Positions 23,796 to 34,100 of a DNA stretch of 38,561 nucleotides are shown piece by piece; the first letter of the stretch is position 1; every line of letters begins with the position of its first letter. The notes beneath the pieces were generated by a model that searched no databases, was not told where the DNA came from, and was given only the letters and a program-made list of their open reading frames with translations. The DNA comes from Planctomicrobium piriforme (GTDB lineage: Bacteria > Planctomycetota > Planctomycetia > Planctomycetales > Planctomycetaceae), in assembly GCA_945861445.1 (NCBI GenBank), contig CAMAVF010000015.1:1-38561 (forward strand). The letters are read 5' to 3'. The position numbers and the translations under genes are program-made.

Positions 23796-26078
23796 CTACG
23801 TCTCCATCCGCAACAAGCTGTTCGGCCGTACGCAGTCGACGAAGTAGCGTATCTTGCCAGCGATGTTTTCCTCGACGAGCCCGTGAATGTCCGTATCAAA
23901 TCCCGGGAACCGTTCGTTGAACATCCGGGCGAATTTCAGGTACTCGACGATCGTCTTGTTGAATCGTTCGCCGGGGATCAACAATGGAATGCCCGGCGGA
24001 TAGGGGGTGAGCAGTACGGCCGTGGCCCGGCCTTCGAGTTGATCGATTTCCACGCGGTCAATCTCACGATGGGCCATCATCGCGAACGCGTCCGACGGTT
24101 TCATCGCGGGTTGCATGACCGACAGATACATTTCTGTCGTGACGCGGGCCACGTCGTTGGACTTGTACGTATCGTGGATTTGCTGACACAGATCCTTCAG
24201 GCCAATGCCCTCGTAGCGCGGATACTGCTGGCAGAATTCCGGCAGGATACGCCACATCGGCTGGTTCTTGTCGTAATCGTCTTTGAATTGCTGCAAGGCA
24301 CTTACCAGCGTATTCCAACGGCCCTTCGTAATGCCGATGGTGAACATAATGAAGAATGAATACAGACCGGTTTTCTCGACGATAATGCCGTGCTCCACGA
24401 GATAGCGTGTCACGATCGAGGCTGGAATTCCCGTCTTGGCGAACTTGCCCGACACATCCAGGCCGGGGGTGATCACGGTCGCCTTGATCGGATCGAGCAT
24501 GTTGAAGCCGGGAGCCAGATTGCCGAAGCCGTGCCACTTGGCATTGGCCTTCAGCATCCAGTCTTCACGCTCGCCGATGCCGTCCTCCGCCAGTTTTTCT
24601 GGGCCCCAGACCTTGAACCACCAGTCCTTGCCCCATTCGACTTCGACCTTGCGCATGGCACGACGGAAATTGAGGGCTTCCAGGATCGATTCTTCGACGA
24701 GGGCCGTGCCGCCAGGCGGCTCCATCATCGCGGCCGCCACGTCGCACGACGCGATAATCGCGTACTGGGGCGACGTCGACGTGTGCATCAAATAGGCTTC
24801 GTTGAAGATGTGGCGGTCGAGTTTCTGGGTCTCGGATTCACTGACCAGAATCTGTGACGCCTGCGAAATTCCCGCCAGCAGCTTATGCGTCGAGTGCGTG
24901 GCAAAGATGACCGTTTCCTTCGTCCGCGGACGATCCTTGCCGATGGCGTGCATGTCCTTATAGAAGTCATGAAACGTGGCGTGCGGCAACCAGGCTTCGT
25001 CAAAATGCAGCGTGCCAATCTTGCCGTCCAGCAAGCCTTTCAAGGTCTCGACGTTGTAGATGATGCCGTCATAGGTGCTTTGCGTGATCGTCAGAATGCG
25101 TGGTTTACGACCGGGGTGTCTGGCGAGAGCTTCGCGAGCGAACGGGTTGGCTTCGATCTTCTTCTGGATGTTCTCGGGCTTGAATTCTTCCAGCGGAATC
25201 GGACCAATGAGGCCCAAATGATTGCGGGTGGGCGTCAAAAAGACGGGGACGGCGCCCGTCATGATAATGGAATGCAGGATCGATTTATGACAATTGCGAT
25301 CGACGACGACAATGTCGCCTGACGCGACCGTGGAGTGCCAGACCATCTTATTGGAGGTCGACGTCCCGTTGGTCACGAAGAAGCAATGATCGGCGTTGAA
25401 GATCCGCGCTGCGTTGCGTTCAGAGGCGAACACCGGCCCCGAGTGATCCAGCAGTTGCCCCAGTTCCTCGACCGCATTGCAGACGTCGGCCCGCAGCATG
25501 TTCTCACCAAAGAACTGGTGGAACATTTGTCCGACGGGACTTTTCAAAAACGCGACACCACCCGAGTGACCGGGACAATGCCAGGAGTACGAGCCATCTT
25601 GCGCGTAATGCACGAGCGCCCGGAAGAACGGGGGCGCCAGGCTGTCGGTATAGGCCCGGGCCTCGCGAATGATGTGGCGGGCGACGAACTCCGGCGTATC
25701 CTCGAACATGTGAATGAAGCCATGCAGCTCACGCAGAATATCATTCGGGATATGATGCGAGGTGCGGGTTTCACCATACAGGTAGATCGGGATTTCCGAG
25801 TTCTTGAAGCGGATCTCTTTGATGAAGGCGCGAATATTGATGATGGCCGGATCATTTTCCGGGCCCGGGGTAAATTCCTCATCGTCGATGGACAGGATGA
25901 ATGCCGAAGCGCGACTCTGCTGTTGGGCAAACTGGGACAGGTCGCCGTAACTGGTTACTCCCAGCACCTCGACGCCTTCGACTTCCATTGCGGCGGCCAG
26001 TGCCCGAATTCCCAATCCCGAAGTATTCTCAGAACGGAAATCCTCGTCGATAATGACGATGGGAAACCTAAACTTCAT
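23796..26078 (-). CDS. Orn/Lys/Arg decarboxylase (fold I, biodegradative type)
   Basis: A 760-residue PLP enzyme of the AdiA/CadA/SpeC-type group that removes CO2 from a basic amino acid to give a polyamine precursor (cadaverine, agmatine or putrescine). The N-terminal wing domain (1-130, FPIVIIDEDFRSENTSGLGI) is receiver-like, as in the acid-response decarboxylases. The catalytic domain shows SYSWHCPGHSGGVAFLKSP, FFVTNGTSTSNKMVWH, the PLP-contact HFDEAWLPHATFH and the Schiff-base lysine K399 in THSTHKLLAGISQ. A C-terminal domain ends with TPYPPGIPLLIPGERF, typical of the family. Which amino acid is used cannot be told with certainty. The ATG has a good GGAGAA six bases upstream. It is a single-gene unit. 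Confidence 0.92.
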   Translation of the reverse strand: MKFRFPIVIIDEDFRSENTSGLGIRALAAAMEVEGVEVLGVTSYGDLSQFAQQQSRASAFILSIDDEEFTPGPENDPAIINIRAFIKEIRFKNSEIPIYLYGETRTSHHIPNDILRELHGFIHMFEDTPEFVARHIIREARAYTDSLAPPFFRALVHYAQDGSYSWHCPGHSGGVAFLKSPVGQMFHQFFGENMLRADVCNAVEELGQLLDHSGPVFASERNAARIFNADHCFFVTNGTSTSNKMVWHSTVASGDIVVVDRNCHKSILHSIIMTGAVPVFLTPTRNHLGLIGPIPLEEFKPENIQKKIEANPFAREALARHPGRKPRILTITQSTYDGIIYNVETLKGLLDGKIGTLHFDEAWLPHATFHDFYKDMHAIGKDRPRTKETVIFATHSTHKLLAGISQASQILVSESETQKLDRHIFNEAYLMHTSTSPQYAIIASCDVAAAMMEPPGGTALVEESILEALNFRRAMRKVEVEWGKDWWFKVWGPEKLAEDGIGEREDWMLKANAKWHGFGNLAPGFNMLDPIKATVITPGLDVSGKFAKTGIPASIVTRYLVEHGIIVEKTGLYSFFIMFTIGITKGRWNTLVSALQQFKDDYDKNQPMWRILPEFCQQYPRYEGIGLKDLCQQIHDTYKSNDVARVTTEMYLSVMQPAMKPSDAFAMMAHREIDRVEIDQLEGRATAVLLTPYPPGIPLLIPGERFNKTIVEYLKFARMFNERFPGFDTDIHGLVEENIAGKIRYFVDCVRPNSLLRMET

Positions 26079-26287
26079 CGCGATTCTCCGGTGACACGCC
26101 TTTCAGACATCAAACTCTTCCGGGCTGGATGCAAGGCATCAATCCAACCCCCGCCACTATTGTACGCGGCCCGACTCCTCAATTTTCCGCAACATGTTAC
26201 AAGATGAGAACTCTGCCGTCTGTCCTCACGGGGGGCTTTTTTTCCGATGGAGCGGAAACGGCATTTTCTCTGCGTTCCCTTGATCGC

Positions 26288-27703
26288 TCATTTCGAAGGC
26301 TTCAGATTCGACACAAACGGACCGCCATACTGGTCGCGAAGAGCGGTGGTCCGCTGTCGTAGCTGCTCCAGCGTCTTGGAATACTTGGGATCATTGACCA
26401 AGTTGTGAGCTTCGTCGGGATCGGCCTGGTGATCGTAGAGCTCCTCGACGAGCGGCTGTTGCTCGAACCATCGAATGTATGCGTACTTCTCCGTGCGAAC
26501 ACCTTCGCTCTTGGGGATCCGCGGATGCTCGAACAGATGCTCGTAGAAGAAATCGGTTCGCCAGTTGGCTGGTTTCAATCCCTGCAGCCAGGGGCTCAAG
26601 CTTTGTCCTTGATAACCGGTGGGAAGCGGAATGCCTGCCAGATCTAGCAGAGTGGGCGTGAGATCGACATTCAGGCTCATGGCGTCAATCGTCTGACCGC
26701 GTCGCTCGGTGGCAGCTCGTGGATCATGAATAATTAATGGCACCCGAACCGACGGTTCGTAAAGATACCACTTATCCGCGAAGCCACGTTCGCCGAGGAA
26801 ATTTCCGTTGTCGGATGTAAACACGATAACAGTATTCTGATCGAGTCCCCGTTGCTTGAGCGTATCGCGGAGGCGGCCGACAACCCGGTCGATGTCGGTA
26901 ATCATCCGATAGTATCCGCGGACCATCTTTTGATATTTTTCCGGTTCATCAAACCGCCAATGAAATCGCACTCGGCTTTCCGACTCGCGCAGGAATTTCG
27001 GCTGCCGCTGGAAGAATTCGTCCGACATCGTTTTGGGAATCGGAAAAATCGTATCTCGATACAGATCGTTACTGGCTTCCGACCAGAAATACTGCTCAGG
27101 AGCATTGTCCGTCGCGTGAGGGGCGCTGAAACTCAGCGACAGATAGAACGGCTGTTTGTCCGAGCAGGAATTGACAAACTCGTTCGCCAAGTCGCCTTCA
27201 ATATCCGTCAGGTGTTTGATCGAGCCATCAGTTTGTTTCTGAAGATAGGGTTTATGTTCCAGGTCGATGAAGTGATCAAAGCCTTGCTTGATTCCACCAT
27301 TTTCCACAGCAACCCCAATCTTGCCGATCACTTCGGTTCGATAGCCGGTCTGCTTGAGCAACACCGGATAACTCTGGCTCCAATGTTTGGCGGAAATGGG
27401 CTTGGCGCTATTAAACGTGTATTTGTGAGTCCGCTCATACAGTCCGGTCAACACTGACGCCCGGCTGGCGGTACAGATGGAGGTGGTCACGAACATGTTG
27501 CGAAATCGAGTGCCATCTTTTGCGAGAGCATCCAGATGAGGCGTCTGAATCACACGATTTCCCGCCACTCCGAGCATATCGTGCCGCATGTCATCGGCCA
27601 TGATCAGGATCAAATTTGGTCGAGGTGCCGCGGCGTCGGCGTCATAGCAAGTTCCACACGCGGTCAAACCGATGAACAATCTGATGAGGCGGCATCGATT
27701 CAT
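26288..27703 (-). CDS. Secreted type I sulfatase
   Basis: A 471-residue formylglycine sulfatase that should hydrolyse sulfate esters, probably of a sulfated polysaccharide, outside the cytoplasm. A signal peptide (MNRCRLIRLFIGLTACG, cut near DAAA) is followed by NLILIMADDMR with metal ligands D37/D38, then SICTASRASVLTGL with C77, the residue that is turned into formylglycine (the common form is CxPSR; here it is CTASR, also allowed). FSAPHATDN and FTSDNGNFLGERG supply further active-site residues, and DKWYLYEPSVRVPLI is usual for the family. Substrate cannot be predicted. The start overlaps the ROK gene stop as ATGA, with GGAGA just upstream, so it is likely co-translated with it. Confidence 0.93.
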   Translation of the reverse strand: MNRCRLIRLFIGLTACGTCYDADAAAPRPNLILIMADDMRHDMLGVAGNRVIQTPHLDALAKDGTRFRNMFVTTSICTASRASVLTGLYERTHKYTFNSAKPISAKHWSQSYPVLLKQTGYRTEVIGKIGVAVENGGIKQGFDHFIDLEHKPYLQKQTDGSIKHLTDIEGDLANEFVNSCSDKQPFYLSLSFSAPHATDNAPEQYFWSEASNDLYRDTIFPIPKTMSDEFFQRQPKFLRESESRVRFHWRFDEPEKYQKMVRGYYRMITDIDRVVGRLRDTLKQRGLDQNTVIVFTSDNGNFLGERGFADKWYLYEPSVRVPLIIHDPRAATERRGQTIDAMSLNVDLTPTLLDLAGIPLPTGYQGQSLSPWLQGLKPANWRTDFFYEHLFEHPRIPKSEGVRTEKYAYIRWFEQQPLVEELYDHQADPDEAHNLVNDPKYSKTLEQLRQRTTALRDQYGGPFVSNLKPSK

Positions 27704-28785
27704 GTCGTTCTCCTATTAAGAAATTCGGCCGCTGCCACGGCGACGGCACCGTGGACGACGACTTCTTCGCCCAGTTGAGAGGGTACGATTTCTGCAATTC
27801 CTCGGAACGGCGGAAAGACAAAGTGTTCACAGGCTCGGCGAACGGGGGCAAAGAACAGTTCTTCGCCCATTAATGAGACTCCGCCACCAATCACGATGCG
27901 TGCCGGATTAATCAGTGTAATCGCCTGTGAAATGGCCCAGCCAATGGCGTGAGTCGCATCGGCCAGCAGTCCCAGCGACAAGGGATCTCCGGCCGCCGCA
28001 GCTTGAGCCACCAGGGTGGTGTTGATGCGATCGACATCGCCTCCGGCCAAGTCCAGTAACGTCGCAAACCGGCGTCGTCCGGGTTCCAGACGCGATTGAA
28101 ATACCGGATCAACGCTGGTGGCCTGTGGATTCGTCGATCCGAACTGCGATTGCACGTAGGCGGCCGTGGCGCGATAGTCCTGGATGGCCAGCCGGGCCCG
28201 CTCAGTGATACCGAACCCGGATCCGATCGCCTCCACCGTTTCGCCACCCAGGGGCAGGTGCTGGGGAAGCTGGCCGGGACGCAGGTGCCCGATTTCGAGT
28301 GCTCCCGAACCGCTGCCGCGGAAGATCCGGCCACCAGTCACCAGCCCGCCGCCAATGCCGGAACCGATCGTCAGGTACATGCACGGATCAAAGCCCTGGC
28401 CGGCCCCGTAACGGAATTCAGCGAGCGCTGCGCTGTCGGCATCGTTCTGCAGAGTGGCCGCCCAGCCCAGTTCTGAACGGACCCAATCCACGAGCGGAAA
28501 ATCCTGCCAGCCGCCGACCTGATGGCTCACCAACGTGACACCGCGATCGGTGTCGACCGGGCCACCGAATGCAATCCCGATGCCGGCGACGTCGTCCCGG
28601 CTGACGTTTGATTGCTGCAACAGTTCGGGGATCGCCTGCCGGATGCGTTCGCGAATGGCGGCTGCGCCGGACGCTGCCTCCACCTGCCCGCGCCAGAATC
28701 CCTGGAAGATCGCCGCCGTTCCCTGCCCCAGTGCGAGTTGCAGCTTGGTGCCGCCAATCTCAATTCCGATCACGTAGTGGGACAT
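27700..28785 (-). CDS. ROK family sugar kinase without zinc-site cysteines
   Basis: A 361-residue member of the ROK (repressor, ORF, kinase) family, most likely a cytoplasmic hexose or amino-sugar kinase. The ATP phosphate motif GIEIGGTKLQLAL is at 7-19, FGGPVDTDRG near 73-82, the catalytic aspartate D115 in NDADSAALAEF, the sugar-binding LTIGSGIGGGLVTGG at 138-152, EIGH at 164-167 and INPARIVIGGG near the end. No DNA-binding helix-turn-helix is present, so it is not a NagC/Mlc-type regulator. Directly after EIGH the usual zinc motif CxCGxxGCxE is missing: the stretch GQLPQHLPLGGETVEAIGSG has no cysteine. It starts 22 bp after the permease gene and overlaps the sulfatase start by 4 bases. Confidence 0.88.
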   Translation of the reverse strand: MSHYVIGIEIGGTKLQLALGQGTAAIFQGFWRGQVEAASGAAAIRERIRQAIPELLQQSNVSRDDVAGIGIAFGGPVDTDRGVTLVSHQVGGWQDFPLVDWVRSELGWAATLQNDADSAALAEFRYGAGQGFDPCMYLTIGSGIGGGLVTGGRIFRGSGSGALEIGHLRPGQLPQHLPLGGETVEAIGSGFGITERARLAIQDYRATAAYVQSQFGSTNPQATSVDPVFQSRLEPGRRRFATLLDLAGGDVDRINTTLVAQAAAAGDPLSLGLLADATHAIGWAISQAITLINPARIVIGGGVSLMGEELFFAPVRRACEHFVFPPFRGIAEIVPSQLGEEVVVHGAVAVAAAEFLNRRTT

Positions 28786-28807
28786 GGCAGTCGTGCGCGA
28801 TCCTTCT

Positions 28808-30376
28808 TCAAACCGCGAGAGTTGCAGTTGCCGCGGGGGCCTCTGGCGACGTCGTCAAGAACTCTCGAATCCCCAAAATCAGGTTCTTGACATTCAGCAA
28901 CAATCCCAGTGCCCCCATGACGATAATCGCCGTCAGGGGAGGGGCAGTACCCGCGTCAGAGACCAGTTTGTAACAACTGGTAAAGGGATTGGTGATCATC
29001 AACCAGGGCATGGTTTGAGGGAACAGGGGATCCCAGAACACAAACAGAAATGGACCGATAACGCCTGCACTGCCCACGAGAATTCCCAGGACCCGGGCGT
29101 GAGCCGCGTGCAAGTCCGAGCCGACTTTCCGAATCGCCCGGCCCAGGAACGATGTCAGTCCAATGTAGAACAGCAAGTAGCTGGCAATCCCCACAACCAT
29201 CAACTGGCTTTGCTGCTTTTCATGGATTGGACCGGTCGAGATCGAAATCAAATAACAGGCAGAGCCGACAAATATCAACACCGACATCACGAAATACAAG
29301 AACCCCCGGCCCCCACCGGGATAAAACGGCAGGACCAGCAACCGAGTCACCATGCGTCGGGGAACTTCCTGCCGCACGCGGCGCGATAGCCGATCATCTT
29401 CCGTTGTCGTGAACAAGCCAACGAGCCACAGCCAGATTCCAATGGTGACCATCCAGGTGATGACCATTTCCAATGGAATGCTCGCGGAACTCAGACCCAG
29501 GAACGTGGGAAGGTAGCTGGGGTCGGCAAACATCAGCAGCCAGCCCAGCGAAATCAGCAACAGCAGGAAGCAACTGATTCGAATTCCGGTACTGCGATTG
29601 GCCCCTTCGAACGTCAGATTGGCCGTCGCAATCTGGCGGAACAACACGAACGCCGGGATCAGCAGGCTGAGCACTATGACTTGCACCAGCCAGAATTTGG
29701 GATCGTCGAAGGGTAACTCTTCGCCAATCAGTTGAGCCATGAAACTCAAGATCGATATCAGCGAGGTGATCAGCGGCATGACGAGCAGGAATTGCAGCAG
29801 GCCAAACGCCTGCCGCTGCTTGGTAAACGTGCTGAACGTGATGGCGACCATGGCGAGCGAAACCGATCCGATGAATGACCAGATCAGCACGAAAGCGATG
29901 AACGGCAGGCTGATGCCCCGCAGCAGATTCGTAAACACCATGAAGGGTGCGATCGCGGCGTAATAGACGACCGTCTGGACAGCCGCCGACCACCACTTGC
30001 CCCAGATGATCTTTCGCGGCGACAGCGTGGTAATCGTCAGCATTTCAAACGTCTGCAGATCGCGTTCACTCTGGATCGAACGGAAGGCCCCTTGCGGCAC
30101 GACGATAAACACGGCGATCGACAAGACGGTATAGAAGGCGGTGAAGAAGCTGCGCCCGGCCGCGGCATACGACAGGTCGGGCCCATAGACGTACAACACG
30201 CCAATCGAAGAAATCAACCAACTGGCGATCAGCATCAGGAGAAACACCGATACGAAGGCGCGACTCTTCAGGGCCTGCCGTGTTTCCTTCACCAGAATGG
30301 GATTCAGGAAGTCACTGGCTCGTTCGAGCCAGTCCTTGTGGACGGTCGGCTCAAGGGACTCTTCAGCGGTACTCAT
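28808..30376 (-). CDS. ABC-2-like transporter permease
   Basis: A 522-residue integral membrane protein with about twelve hydrophobic segments in two groups. The N-terminus, NPILVKETRQALKSRAFVSV, and the stretch GAFRSIQSERDLQTFEMLTITTLSPRKIIWGKWW (read in parts) are characteristic of ABC-2 type permeases such as those in gliding, copper or export systems. It should form the membrane channel of an ATP-driven exporter. No ATPase gene is adjacent in this window: upstream lies a 733-bp gap and downstream a ROK kinase. It may pair with an ATPase encoded elsewhere. The first gene of the permease-ROK-sulfatase set, it has AAAGG upstream of ATG 30376. Confidence 0.8.
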   Translation of the reverse strand: MSTAEESLEPTVHKDWLERASDFLNPILVKETRQALKSRAFVSVFLLMLIASWLISSIGVLYVYGPDLSYAAAGRSFFTAFYTVLSIAVFIVVPQGAFRSIQSERDLQTFEMLTITTLSPRKIIWGKWWSAAVQTVVYYAAIAPFMVFTNLLRGISLPFIAFVLIWSFIGSVSLAMVAITFSTFTKQRQAFGLLQFLLVMPLITSLISILSFMAQLIGEELPFDDPKFWLVQVIVLSLLIPAFVLFRQIATANLTFEGANRSTGIRISCFLLLLISLGWLLMFADPSYLPTFLGLSSASIPLEMVITWMVTIGIWLWLVGLFTTTEDDRLSRRVRQEVPRRMVTRLLVLPFYPGGGRGFLYFVMSVLIFVGSACYLISISTGPIHEKQQSQLMVVGIASYLLFYIGLTSFLGRAIRKVGSDLHAAHARVLGILVGSAGVIGPFLFVFWDPLFPQTMPWLMITNPFTSCYKLVSDAGTAPPLTAIIVMGALGLLLNVKNLILGIREFLTTSPEAPAATATLAV

Positions 30377-31109
30377 CCGCGGACTGCCTTTAGTTGGGAT
30401 GATTTGGGCACCGAATCAACTCTGGACAGCTTATCCAAGTTTGGAATTTCCGGCGAGCGAGGCGGGGGTAAATTGGCGTATCGTCCCTGCTGATTGCCGG
30501 GGTCTCGCGTCGGAGCTTCCGGTTGAATGCTGAAGTTTTGGGAACTGACTGTCTACCGTGAACGTCTCAACCCTTTTCACAGGCACGGGCAGTTGGACAC
30601 TTGGGAAAATCACTGGAATCGAAGGTCGCGGGCGGGGAAAATGCAACCGTGCCTGACTGAGGTGCTGGCGAGCCAGAGATACGACAATTAGTCTTCTGAT
30701 GCCAAGCGGTCCGTTGGCGGTGGTGGGCCGTGTTCCAGACGTGGCAATTTGCAGGTCGATTGTCCTGCGTATGTGGATCGTTTTGACAGACGGAAATCTT
30801 CGGCATCATGGTGCTGCAACTTGGCTTGCGTTCGGTCCGAGTTGTGCTACCGTGAACCAGTCACAGGGATTACCCGATCCCTGCGGACTGTGATGACCGT
30901 GGTGATTAGTCGCAAGAATGGAATTACTCCAAGTCCGAGCAACTTGCTGTCTGTCGCCCGCTCGGGAGTGGCAAGTGGGCTCGATAAGTATTGATGGGAA
31001 CGCCGATCAGAGGGGTGATGGACAAGGAGCGCTGTTCTTGCGCCCGCGTTTGAACCCGCTGGTCGGTCAGTGCCTGCGCCTTGTAAAAGATCATTTCGGA
31101 GAATCCAGC
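30377..31109. other. Long divergent intergenic region
   Basis: A 733-bp stretch between the permease gene (minus) and the giant surface-protein gene (plus). It contains a 33-bp hairpin at 30858-30890, listed separately, and a perfect TTGACA at 30783-30788 without a matching -10 element. CGGAGAA at about 31097 is the ribosome binding site of the giant gene. No credible small gene was found on either strand. Confidence 0.55.
30858..30890 (+). promoter_or_regulatory. Hairpin in leader of the giant gene
   Basis: CAGTC and GACTG enclose CAGGGAT-TACCCG-ATCCCTG, giving a 12-bp stem with a small internal bulge and a 6-base loop. It is about 220 bp upstream of the giant gene's ATG, so it is either in the promoter or in a long 5' leader. 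There is no T-run, so it is not a plain terminator. Role unknown. Confidence 0.3.
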
Positions 31110-34100
31110 ATGTTTGGCAAGTTCGGCTCGCTCTTGTCCTTTAAAGGGCATTCCATCGGACGCCTCGGGGCGACCCCCAAACGCCGCACGCCTGGCGGAT
31201 TCCAGACCCATTCCGTCGGCCTCACTGCTGAAACTCTGGAATGCCGGACATTGCTGACGATCACTCCGGGTGTGGACGTTAACGTCACTCAGATCCTCGG
31301 CGATCAGATCAATACCCAAATTGCAGTAAATCCACTGAACCCGAACGAAATCGTCATTGTCGGGGATGAGGGCCAGTCTGGTAGCAATGATTTGCTGTTT
31401 TACATTTCGGAAGATGGAGGCGCTTCGTGGACGCAGAAGGCACTGGGATTTGCCCAGGACGGCATTGGCTCGTCTACTGACCGCACGGAGGGTTCTGTTG
31501 CGTTTGATGGATATGGAAATATCCACGTGGGATATGTCATTGAGGACGTAGCGGCCGTGTACGCGTTTACGGGCGATGGTGGCGATAACTTCATCACTCA
31601 GTCCTTCCAGGAAGATTTCTTTGTCTTCAGGCCCCGACCGCATCTGACCGTTGGACCGAGCTGCAGCGCATCGACCATCGACAATCAGGTTTGGCTCACC
31701 TTTGAACGCGAACGACAGCCTGGAGAATCATTCCAGTTTGACTTCCGGTTTGCGGTGGTCACGGGCACTGTATTCGGGGCAGGGATTGCGCCTATCTTGT
31801 CTACGGAATCGACTGTGTTCGGGGACACATTCGACGAGTATTTTGCATATCCCGCGATTGATCCGAACGGCGGCCTGACAGTGGTTCGTCAACTTTCGAC
31901 CTCCGGTGGGACGTCGGTGTTGTTGAATCGCGACGCGAACGGAATCGTCAATGGAGTCACCCTGGGATCCGATCGCACGATCGTTTCTACCAACGCCAGT
32001 ATTACCGAAACTTATACCCCCGTAAGCGGCTTTCCTGATTTCGGGTCGAACGCACAAATCGCTTATGACCGCAGCAATGGTCCTCATCGAGGCCGGTTGT
32101 ATCTCGTTTATGTCAATGAGTTACCTGATGAGAGCAACGACTCGAATATCTTTCTGAGGTACTCCGATAATAACGGCACTACCTTTAGTTCGGCGATTCG
32201 AATCAATGATGATTCGACAGCCTTCGCGCAGTTCCTGCCCAGTTTGTCGGTTGATCCCGTACTGGGACTGGTTGTTGTGGGCTGGTACGATGCCCGTAAT
32301 GACGTCGCGGGGAGTGGGACGGATACTGATAACTTTTCGAATAGTGAAGTCCAATATTACCTCGCCTCCAGCAGCGATGGCGGTGCCACCTTCTCGCCGA
32401 ATGTGCTGGTGAGCGATGGGGTGAGTTCCGATTATCGCAGTTCGAGTTTCAACTCCTTCGGGGCGAATACGGCAGTCATCGCCTATGACGGTGATGCGTA
32501 CGTCGCCTGGGCCGACAATTCCAACTCCACGGGTGATAATCCGGACGTCAATATCTTCACACAGCTAGGTCGTTCGTACGATATTTATTTTGACAAGGTC
32601 TCGATCGACCCGAATCTCCCCCCCACGATTTCCCCCATTCAAGATGCAAACATTGCGGAAGACACCAGCACGGGCCCCTTGGATTTCACCATTGGCGATG
32701 GGCGGACCGCGGCCGACCAGTTGATCGTGACGGCGACGTCGTCAGACACGTTCCTGATTCCGAATAATTCGTTGATTCTGACCGGTTCGGGGACGGATCG
32801 ACACATCACCGTAATTCCCTCATCAAACCACTCTGGCACGGCGACGATCACAGTCTCGGTGTCAGACGGGCGCTTTACCACGTCGACCACATTCGACGTC
32901 AATGTGGCGCCGACCCCTGATCCGTTGCCCCCCGTCCCGGAGGGAGTGATCACGACCACGACTTTCCCGCAGCCTACGAGTGTGACGCTGACCGACAACG
33001 GTGTCGTCACTTCGACCCGGGTCGTGTCTGGAATGGGCACTTACTTGCTCGATGCCAACGTCACCCTCAACATTACCCACACACAAAATTCGGACCTGGA
33101 CGTTGTGTTGATTTCGCCCAGCGGCACGCGGGTGATATTGACCTCCGGCAACGGTGGGACCAACGATGATGTGTTTGTGAATACGCTCTTCGATGATCAG
33201 GCACTGTCCACGCCGGTCACGGACTATGCATTCCAGAATGGACTGCCCGCGCCGTATCTGGTGCCAGAAGGGGCGTTGGGGCAATTGATCGGCGAAGATC
33301 CGAATGGAACGTGGACGCTGGAGGTGACCGACACCGTCACCGGGGAAACGGGAGACTTGGTCGGTTGGAGCTTGACGCTGACTGCAGTGACAGTCACTCC
33401 GAAAACGGTGACCTTCCCGCCAGGTAGTGAGTCAATAGTGACTCCGATTCCCGACAACGGCACCCCCCTGCTGTCAACCATCAACTTCAACGGACTCGAT
33501 TCTTACACGTTCAATGTCCAACTGCACGTCAATATCAACCATCAAGCCAGCGGCGACCTCGACATCTATCTGGTCTCCCCCAGCGGGACACAAATTGCGA
33601 TGTCCACCGGCAACGGCGGAGCGTTTTCTGATGTCTTCGGCTTCCCCACGACCTTTAGCGATCAGGCGACAACTCCGATAACGGATGTGGTGTTCGCGGA
33701 CGGTGTGCCGGTCGATCTGGTGATCCCCGAAGCGGCCCTGTCGGGATTCGTGGGTGAGAATCCCAATGGCGACTGGACCTTGAAGATTGTGGACCACTCG
33801 CCAGGCCAGACGGGTTCGCTGATTGACTGGTCACTTGAGATCACCACGGTCTTCGTGAACGATCTCCCGACAATTTCGACGATTCAGAACCCGGGAGCCA
33901 TCCCGGAAGACTCGCCGCTGCAGACCATCAATTTGAACAGCATTTCCGCGGGCGGTGGCGAAATTCAACTGCTGCAGGTGACAGTCGACAGTAACAACCC
34001 GGGGCTGCTACCGGATCTGATGGCGAATTATAATAGTCCGAACAGCACAGGCACCATCACTTATACACCGGCCGCCAATCAATTTGGCATCGCAGTGGTC

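Noticed and set aside
23639-23899. 86-codon minus-strand frame across the gap after the decarboxylase
   Set aside because: Part of it comes from the inverted repeat (HHHPAL and similar) and part overlaps the decarboxylase 3' end in another frame; not a gene.
25335-26207. 290-codon open frame on the plus strand
   Set aside because: Antisense to the decarboxylase gene, with no known motif or start signal.
26225-26250. GGGGGGC followed by a T-run as a plus-strand terminator
   Set aside because: No matching C-rich left arm for a stem was found, and no plus-strand gene ends there.
28808-30376. Permease as part of a gliding or Nos-type operon
   Set aside because: No ATPase, GldG or NosD-like gene is adjacent, so a more precise name is not supported.
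30783-30788. TTGACA as a -35 box for the giant gene
   Set aside because: No TATAAT-like hexamer at 16-18 bases downstream; one perfect hexamer is expected by chance in a window this size.
30924-31643. 239-codon open frame on the minus strand
   Set aside because: Mostly antisense to the N-terminal part of the giant gene and without any recognisable feature.
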